Assembly (NCBI GenBank): GCA_032158295.1
Contig: CM063260.1
Span: 5,403,501-5,467,500 of the forward strand
Direction: 5' to 3'
Source of the DNA: Pycnopodia helianthoides
Taxonomy: Eukaryota > Echinodermata > Asteroidea > Forcipulatida > Asteriidae
DNA length: 64,000 bases
Numbering within the stretch: position 1 is the first letter of the stretch; every line of letters starts with the position of its first letter. Below the pieces are notes generated by a model. The model saw only the letters and a list, made by a program, of their open reading frames with translations. It did no database searches and had not been told where the DNA came from. Shown one piece after another: positions 56,201 through 64,000 of this stretch. The translations under genes were made by a program, and so were the position numbers.

Positions 56201-59200
56201 CAAGATGTAGCCTTCCAAAGTATACCTGCTGCTAGCTATGTGATCAGACATGTCAAAGCCAGTTATCAATTAATCATGGCCATCAAGGTATTCTGCTGCT
56301 GCATTCCATTATTCCAACAGAAATCTCAATAAGAATTTCCACAAATTACCAGGTCAATGTTAGTAAGGGTTTTTAGCATAGAGCAAGGGTTTTAATTAGG
56401 AGTCTATTATTCTAAGATACACTGACCAGTCAGTCATCAAATAGAAAATAAAGATCTGTATGTTCATGTGCATGTAGCGCCAAGCTCTGGAACGAATTTC
56501 ATAGAAACTGCCGTAAAGCAAAACATTTCACTGAGCAAAAATCAGCAGGAAACCAGTCACAGATATTACATGTTTAATTGAATTGGCTTAAACATATTCA
56601 AAGTTTTTGGCTGGTAACCTTAATGCAATTACAAACTATTTTGTGATTGGCTTATTTTCATGCTTAAGCAGTTCTATAAAATTGGGCCCTTGAGTTATGC
56701 TTTCAAATTGTAACGGGTTTTGTTCAATCAACCTACGAGGTTTAAGTCATTCCTTGAGTACTTTGGCTGCAGGCAAGTGATCTCACCGCATCATCGGACT
56801 CCCAATGGTCCAATATTATCATACATGGTGTATGTGTAAATATTTGTCTCTTCTATTTCCCCGAAGGTGCCACTAATAACAAATCAGTTAGACTTTCATC
56901 AGAAATAAATTCAGTTCGATCATTGAGCAAGGGTTCAGTCAAGTTTGTTTTGCAAGCCCGTTTGAAATGATTCAACAACAACAAACCTCCAAAACAAATA
57001 TTTTCAGATTGAGTCAGAAATGCAGCATAGTTCATAATTATGGTGAGTAAAGGTATTTATTATCAGCCCCAATCCACCAACTGGATTGAACCAGCTTAAT
57101 CAATGCACAGCTGGCCTCGGTAACACGCAATTGAATCAACACAACAATCACAATACATTGACTCGGTTTAAGGCTGAACACAGTCCATGTCACAGATTAA
57201 ATATTTATTATTAAGTCTCATGGCCACACTTCACAGTGAACAGGGCAGAAAAAGCAAGCAATGCATTCCAGGGTTTCTCCACTTCTTTCTAAACAGAAAC
57301 CCTTTTTTGCGTACTCTTTCTCAAAAACACATACCTCGTCAGTTTCTGAACACCATCAAGGACAGAGTTGTCAAGTTACTTTTTTTTCTCTCTCTCCTTC
57401 TTTGCCCTCCTCAAACAGAGGGTCCATTATATCCCACCCTGTGGACTGTGGCGCATATTTAAATATGTTGGGGACCTTCTGTTCTAATCTACGAACATTG
57501 GGTTTCCATGTACATTAATTTACAACCTGAAGCAAACTCAATTTTGCACTTTATATTTAATAGCGACTACACTATGACCAACATGGGGGCAAAGGGTAGC
57601 CCCAATGTTCCCATACTTTAACACACTATTTTCCTCTTGAATTCCAAGTACACAATGAAGACACAATCGGGGGGGGGGGGGGGGGGAGGGTACCGCTTCA
57701 TGCCCCATATCGAGCACCAAACATGAGCAACTTACATCATTAATTTAGTCTGGTTCTTTTTCATATAGCTTACCTTGAGGGTGCTACACCAATGAGGTTA
57801 GGTCCAAGACCCCTGAAGAGAGCAGCAACACCTTCCCTTTCAACAACGTACCTGAGAAAACACAAAAAAGGGGGGGGGGGGTGGGTTAGATTGTGAGAAC
57901 AAATAAAGCATCAGTGCTGTGTGCACTTTGGAGTGTGACAAATTCAATTGATTTTGTACAGAACACCAAGAATGGTAAAAATTGATTTCAGAATTATCCA
58001 TGCATATATAAATTTTAATCTTATTTAAACCTTCTATGGTTTGCAAATTTTTACAATAAGCAAGTTGGGCATAAATATTCTTTAATTTTGACTTAACAAT
58101 CAATATCATTATGAGAATCGCTTCATAAAAACTGACAACCAAGACAAAATCATCTGGAATTCCAAGCAATTTTCAAACTGATCTTCAACGCTGTTCACTA
58201 AAAAGACAACATCCAAGTGTCCTAATTTCGAACATAAACTCGGACTGAATTTCTCAGCCTGCAGTATACAAAGAAGGGTAACATTTCTACTCCGACATTA
58301 AATTTGCCAATAGCACTCCGTACTAATGACATTGCTTTTGCTCAAAATACCCAGCAGTCAAACAAACATTCCACCACTTACGAGATCACCGCATCATTGA
58401 CACGCCAAACCGCACTAAAAGTATAGTCAGTACAAGCGATTAAACATGTACATGTTTATGTTAGTGAAATTTGACATGTTTGTCTGAGATCTTATACTTG
58501 GCTTATATTTTCTACCATTAGTGCAGAGAGCTATTACACACTACATATAGATTGTTTTCCCTCAGAACTCGGGCCTGATCTCTGGGAACCCTGGACAAAA
58601 TTGGATTCAGTAAAAAACTTACTTGTATTATTGAGGTTTTATATACATTTTCGGGCTATTTGTCCTACTGACTTTTCGAAGGGCAACTGGGTTTTAAGTA
58701 GAACGGAGAATGTCAGAAAATGTACTGCCTACAAATTTAAAAAATTTACCGTGGTAAAGGTGGTTTGTATTAAGAGCTTAGTTTGCATACAACTCAAAAA
58801 GTGTTTGGGGTATAGACTATCATTGTTAGCTAGTTCAAAGAATATTGCACGATGCGTAGGAACTCAATCGGTCAGATTTACCCATGTGTGCTCTTTGATT
58901 CGGTTGAATAGTTTCAGCCAGTTAACAACACAATGCAGACAGTTGCATTAGCAATTCAAATGGAATTTCCAAGGTTTTTTTTCCCCATTAACAAAAAAAA
59001 TACCATTTCATCACACATGGGTGTTTATGTTCAAGATGCAACTGTGTACGACACAATTTATATGTAGTCCACATTCCAAGAAAAAACAAACAACCCATGC
59101 CGTGCCTCATCTTATTCAAGCTAAATGTCATTCATGGAAAAAGTCTACCGAAGGACTTTCATCTCAGTTGTCATGCAGTCCATTCTAACCAACACTGACA

Positions 59201-61865
59201 GTGATACCTCTGAACACATAGCGTATATTAGAGCCCCTTCTCCATCGCACTAGCAGCATGGCACATTCTTAGTATCATGTTCTCCACATTCCAATCCATG
59301 ATGTCTGGATTATCACAGAGAGTCAAAACAGAATTGCACGCATCTGAGAATTTGCATTCAATGGACTAACGATAGTAATTACTATTTGAAACACTTCATA
59401 TTAAGGATATTGATGCTCACAGGGTCTGCCCTAAACTTTTTCAGTGACTAGCCAGCAGGACCACTTCGATTGTCATTTCACTTGTCCGTCAGCTTTTCCA
59501 CTAGTCCCATACTTCAGATGCTTTTCAACACTGAGCTAGCCAGCCGGACCACTTACAGTGAAGTTTGACTGGTTCTCAGATGTTTTAACTGGCAATCGGC
59601 CAGCATACCACTGTTCATTAAGGGAGAACGCCAGCTCAATGAAATTACAATTCTAGAAGCTCAATCAATGCAAACAAACTGGTCCGCCAGCTTTGTTATT
59701 ACTATTAGTCCATACTGAAGTTACCCTCCAACATTGTCATTCATGGGACTTGTAAAGTATGTGAACAATCAGTGGTTTAAATGTAAATGTAGCTGTGGAA
59801 AGCTATCAACTAGCAGGCCTGATAATTTATGGAGTCAAAAGAGGCAAGTGCCTTTATGCCCCAGCTGCCTTGGAGCCCCTTGAAACATTTCAGTGTAAAT
59901 TTACATTTCCTCATAGGGGTACCCTTTAATAAAGTAAACTGCTTAAATGCCCTTACAAGACAGTTAGAACCAATTTCATAGGGCTATTTAAGCACATAAT
60001 GTAGCTATTAAGCATAATAAAATTATACTTACCAGAATAAGGTTACCAGCCAAAATACAATTTCTGATCAACCATTTTTAACTGGTCTCCCGTTTCTTTT
60101 TGCTCAGCAAAAAAACTTAAGCAATATTTGCTGCTTAAGCAGGACATTGGGCCCTGGTCTGAACTGGTCAACCTGGGCCCAATTTCATGGCTCTGCTTAC
60201 CGCGGATTTCTGCACTTACATATCATAGAATTATGTGCTACAAGGGCTCCGTAAGCGCAGAATTCCGCGGTAAGCAGAGCCATGAAATTGGGCCCTGATT
60301 AGTTGGACAGAGGTCATCAGGCGTTTTTAACTGGAATTCGGCCAGTGGACCACTGTTTAAAGGAGCACACTGATTTCAACTTACTTTAGACATTTGACAA
60401 CGCCAAGCGACTGTCTCGAGATACTGCCGACTTGAGCAACACTCCCACTTGTTGTCGACAGACCGGCTGGCGACACTGTTGTATAAACTGTACGTAGACA
60501 CGTGTTGGACGACTGAAGCCTCGTTTTGATGACCTCAAGTGGACATGTTAATATTGCACCTACTGTACCGCCAGCTCTATAGATAAAATATAGGAAGATC
60601 AAAATTTAAGTAAAATCAACTGTAGTTAGAAACAAATCAACAAATTGCAGTATAGTGTTTTAATTATGTATTACAATTTTTGTTTCCACTTGATAAAAGC
60701 TTTTGAGTAAACAAAGCTTAACAACTAGATCTTTAATCAATGAAGCATCAGACATTGGAGTTTGAGACCTTATGCCAGAGCTGACAAACATTGACTGATG
60801 TGATACGAAATCCAGGTCATGTACCTGAGCCTTGAACAATACATGTCAAGTGCGCACCGGTTCAGGGTACACCAACTGACCTTTGCCTTTCAAATCACAT
60901 TTAGTTAATATAATGGCTACACTAATTGTTCGCTAAATGATCGTATAGGGGAACTGGGACTGTGCATTCACGGTTATTTTGTTATCGTGTAACCATTTCT
61001 GAAACAGTCGGTTTATTAATGTGTAACCGTTCTCTTAAGAAACAACATTTCTGTTAAAAAATTAAGAATATTGGTGTTGTGATTTTTTAATGTGGTAAAA
61101 ATTTGGCAAATCTTGTCACCAGTCTGATACAAAAGTGTTCAAAATTGCGCAAGTGTGTGATTATATCAACTATGTATTCACACTGATTTGTAACCCTCCG
61201 GTCTGCATCTGTTGGGAGGATAGAGGATTACGATTAAAAATTAGGCCCCGTCACAAGATTCATATCATACCCAATTTTAACTTAATTATATTCCTTTCCA
61301 ATATTTGAGCAATATTATGTAAGGCCGACTTATCATTTTTAATTTTGCTTGGACCCACCCTTGGGCCTTAGCTTAGATGCCGGATGACCACCAGCAGAAT
61401 GACAGTTTCCCCTGACCTGGATAACATTACAATCTCGTCAACATGGACGACCTCGACTAAGGGTTAACATTAAACAACAAACCAACAATAGTGCAGAATG
61501 TTGAGAATTGTCTTCCTTTAATATTTGTTTTAATGTATCAACATTTCAATACAGGCGTTATACAGCCATTTGAGAAAAGGTACCTTGTCACTGCTTTTAC
61601 ATTGCGACATACTTTCCGTGCATTCGGGCTCCATTGCACTGGAACGGAAAATTTGGATTTGATGATGTAATTTGAGTGGGCCAAAAGTTTATATTGCATG
61701 CAAGGGCTTGACTTTACGAAACGTCCACATCTCTAACACTATACTAAACTGTAAACAGAGGTACTGTACTCACCCTCCTGCGATAACATGTGTCATATGC
61801 GCTGAAACCATTTGATTGTGCATCTTGATGTTTTCAGCTTTAGCATTTGATCCTGAAATTGCCAT
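53271..61865 (-). CDS. SLC25A36: Mitochondrial pyrimidine nucleotide carrier, SLC25A33/SLC25A36 type
   Basis: Seven coding exons on the minus strand: 61774-61865, 60385-60576, 57774-57851, 55525-55625, 54689-54755, 53876-54144 and 53271-53467 (stop TAG). Exon lengths sum to 996 nt, giving 331 residues with phase kept at every GT-AG junction; human SLC25A36 and SLC25A33 are about 311-321 residues. The three mitochondrial carrier signatures are present: PLEVIK near residue 43, NPIWLVK near 163 (the tryptophan variant typical of this subfamily) and PHEVAR near 265. [19 protein letters not shown] and [10 protein letters not shown] are also typical of the subfamily. The known role is exchange of pyrimidine and some guanine nucleotides across the inner mitochondrial membrane by a six-helix carrier. 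The first exon encodes about 15 more residues than vertebrate forms and has several Met codons, so the true start could be internal. The 33/36 choice is not resolved here. Confidence 0.93.
55348..55482. repeat. GGGCCCAATTTCAT-family MITE, degenerate
   Basis: GGCCAATTTCTGAGAGAGCT at the left and TAGCTCTATGAAATTGGTG at the right; 40 bases left of the carrier exon at 55525. Confidence 0.65.
56491..56689. repeat. GGGCCCAATTTCAT-family MITE, degenerate
   Basis: GAATTTCATAGAAACTGC at the left and TAAAATTGGGCCC at the right, with AGCAGGAAACCAGTCACAG and GGCTGGTAACCTT inside. Confidence 0.75.
57575..57715. repeat. Inverted repeat with an 18-G run
   Basis: Related to 37510-37690: both have a CAATGAAGACACAAT-type block followed by the G-run, and a GCCCCATATCGAG-type end. 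G-run 57669-57686. In the carrier intron right of exon 57774's neighbour. Confidence 0.7.
57852..57881 (-). promoter_or_regulatory. Unusual polypyrimidine tract before a carrier exon
   Basis: On the minus strand a run of 12 C followed by six T sits 18 bases before the acceptor AG of exon 57774-57851. Confidence 0.6.
59970..60154. repeat. GGGCCCAATTTCAT-family MITE, degenerate
   Basis: CCAATTTCATAGGGCT at the left, CTTAAGCAGGACATTGGGCCC at the right; 20 bases from the next copy. Confidence 0.75.
60175..60295. repeat. Near-perfect palindromic MITE, 121 bp
   Basis: Perfect inverted ends of at least 31 bp, from GGGCCCAATTTCATGG to TTACCGCGG, with pairing that goes on inward for about 15 more bases with few mismatches. 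It lies 90 bases beyond the carrier exon 60385-60576. Confidence 0.92.
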
Positions 61866-62054
61866 ACGAAGTATCCATTCCTTTCTGAAGATTGGGGATA
61901 ACAACACACCTTTCGTCTGTGCGGAACAAGTTTTGTGTGTACAAAATGTACACGTTTTTCTCTCTTGCTCAGATCACGGGTAATTTCCTATCAAACGTTC
62001 CCACAAGTTGTCACGCGTTTGCGACATGATGAAAACATTACCCTCGACTTGCCG

Positions 62055-62120
62055 ATTGGTCACATTTTCCACTGTGGAGGGCACGGGCTGCACTACACGT
62101 GAGCCGAACGAGTTGATTGG
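62055..62120 (-). promoter_or_regulatory. Two CCAAT boxes upstream of the carrier gene
   Basis: CCAAT on the minus strand at 62055-62059 and 62116-62120, about 190-255 bases before the start codon. No clear TATA box was seen. Confidence 0.5.
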
Positions 62121-62325
62121 CTGCTATTTTTAGATGTAATTGGTATAGCATGACGAATGACGACCCCGAAGAAATTTACATAAAGGTTACACAAAAAATG
62201 GCTTTGATTTTATGAATATGGCGCGCGCAATGAGACCCAAATAAAAACTGAGGAATAGGGTTTATCATTTTGATGTAGTGTGCTTGGGAAATCGGATTAC
62301 CGGAAAATCAGGCAGTTAAAATCGT

Positions 62326-62420
62326 GGTAATCACACGGTCAAGTGGTTAGACTGCAGGACTTGCACTCCAAAGGTTGTGGGTTCGAATCCGGCCAAACTA
62401 ACCACTGACTTCACAATGAC
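62326..62420 (+). repeat. tRNA-like SINE head
   Basis: Box A GGTCAAGTGGTTAGACT and box B GGTTCGAATCCGG at normal spacing. No acceptor-stem pairing was seen, so a SINE and not a tRNA gene. Confidence 0.6.
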
Positions 62421-63112
62421 TAGAATAACTGTGTTGTCTAGTTACTGAATCACAATTTATTGATTTGTACAACTCCTAATTATAGACAATGAGAAAGATA
62501 TTGGCTGTTTGTTGCCAGCTAAACATTTATCCCCTTGTGGGAGCTTTGCCAAGCTCTTGCTGAGAGGTCATCTTCACAATAAAAAGTCTTGATGAATTTA
62601 CAAGCAAGATATTGTTATACTTGGCTGTAGTCAGTAGTGGATGCATGGGATTCACGTTTTGGTAAAGTTGTTTTCTGTAGTTTCCAGTGTCGAAGGAAAA
62701 CATTTTATTTCAGTGTGGTACACAAAAGTGGCCTAAATTCAAAAAAACTTTCTAGCAGAGCTTTTTTGTTCGTTTTTGTTTGTGTTTAAGCCTAACAACA
62801 CATTCAAAACTTCATGACCGGCAAATGAGTAATAGTAGGTAGGGCTAGATAGATTTGCTATTGAAAAACAAAGTTTATGCCTTTTATTTTGCTTTACATG
62901 TTTTGAAAAGAATAATATAATCTAACCACTTATACAGTGTTCTTACCCAAAAGGTATCACAAAGCTAGTAATACCACAAATAATACATCACACATAACAG
63001 AAGAAGAAAATAAACAGTCCTTACACAAAACAAATAAAAGAGTATGGAGGAGACTTTTTAAAATTTCTTCACGAAATATATAATGCAATTATTTTTAATT
63101 CAGTATGTATAC

Positions 63113-63240
63113 AGTGGTGTGTCGTGGGCGAGCAGTCTAATTATGACTCAAGTTCTGATGGCTGAATCATCTACTGTGGGTTCGATTTCCGGTCATGGCA
63201 CCTTTGTCCTCGAGTAAGACACTTAACTCTTCAGAATGTT
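63113..63240 (+). repeat. tRNA-derived SINE relic, family of 35961
   Basis: Box B-like GGGTTCGATTTCCGG and CTCGAGTAAGACACTTAACTC are shared with the copies at 35961 and 40095. Confidence 0.6.
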
Positions 63241-64000
63241 TTGTCTTAATTCAAATAGTTTGGCCCAGATTTTGTCTTGCTTTGAGTTGAGAAGAACAAA
63301 ATGTCATTTAATCATGGGGGAAGGCTCCATGATTTAATATGAAATATTTCACCTTTGTTTCCATCCAGCGTTCCATAGAAGTGATGAAGTGTCTTTAGAT
63401 TTACTATACTCCATACTCTACAGGGATATTCCTTCTACGTCATTGTTTTCTATAACTTTTTTTTTTATCCCCAATCACTTCCTAAATGCCTGTAAAAATA
63501 GTGTATGGCAATGTGGTTGGGAATCTTTGTGGTGTTCCTAAAGATTATGGTTATTATATTCTAAATGATTGAATGCCGTTTGCAGTATCACTTTTTCATG
63601 AGGCATCGCCTTCTAGGTTTGTTTTTTTGCAAACATTCAAAGTGATCATTTCCGAGTTATGCATCCTTACAACCCATGGATATAACTTTTATTCACTTGT
63701 TAAATCCTTTTGTTACAGAAGCTTGGAACAGGGTCCAGTGGATTGGTGTGAAGTGTACGGCGACGACTACGACGGCAGACGACGACAAGTCATACGTTGC
63801 AAGTGACTTCGTCCGAACAACCACTGTTTTGTTGTTGATTGTGCACATCCTCCACCGATCATCCATGGATGAATGTGCGGCGGCCAGCTAGCCATGATGG
63901 GGGACTGTGTGATGTGATACTCAAGCCTCAAAATCAAGTTCAACACATGTTCAAGGTATTGAATCTGCAAAAAGTTAACACTACACAGTACACTTTGACT
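63241..64000. other. Right-edge region, no gene assigned
   Basis: One exon-like stretch follows a good acceptor (TTTTGTTACAG at 63709-63719), with CG-rich bases 63720-63890 in an AT-rich surround. See findings; no protein family recognised. Confidence 0.3.

Noticed and set aside
62326..62400. Functional tRNA gene
   Set aside because: A and B boxes are present but acceptor and anticodon stems do not pair convincingly.

Overview
This is an animal nuclear genome window: AT-rich, with intron-containing genes, GT-AG splice sites, tRNA-derived SINEs, palindromic MITE-like repeats and a Ty3/gypsy LTR retrotransposon. Gene content and repeat style suggest an echinoderm (sea star, sea urchin or sea cucumber). 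I cannot name the species from sequence alone.

Layout. (1) 1-31,260: two tandem, minus-strand copies of one gene. It encodes a protein of about 540 residues with a basic N-terminus, TPR-like helical repeats and a C-terminal J-like segment with an HPD motif. Copy B (446-6788) has three coding exons here, and its last exon lies beyond the left edge. Copy A (12432-29754) is complete with four coding exons. Their introns and upstream regions also align, so the whole locus was duplicated. (2) 14,818-27,059: intron 2 of copy A holds a young LTR retrotransposon (gag, pol, near-identical LTRs, 4-bp target duplication, tRNA-Leu primer site) in the sense orientation. A 5,882-bp segment made of most of that element plus host intron and the end of exon 2 is then repeated in direct tandem with no difference seen by eye. 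(3) 32,259-42,090, plus strand: a four-exon gene for a swiprosin/EFHD family calcium-binding protein (192 residues). (4) 42,091-53,270: a long gene-poor stretch with many short inverted-repeat elements. (5) 53,271-61,865, minus strand: a seven-exon SLC25A33/36-type mitochondrial pyrimidine nucleotide carrier (331 residues). (6) 61,866-64,000: its upstream region and SINE relics.

How the genes relate. I see no shared pathway: EFHD is a cytoskeletal/calcium adaptor family, SLC25A36 works in the mitochondrial inner membrane, and the TPR/J gene looks like a possible co-chaperone of unknown client. The most unusual feature is the nested history of copy A: gene duplication, then LTR insertion, then a microhomology-type tandem duplication that captured a host exon end between two gag-pol copies. 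That last step could instead be an assembly error and needs long-read support.
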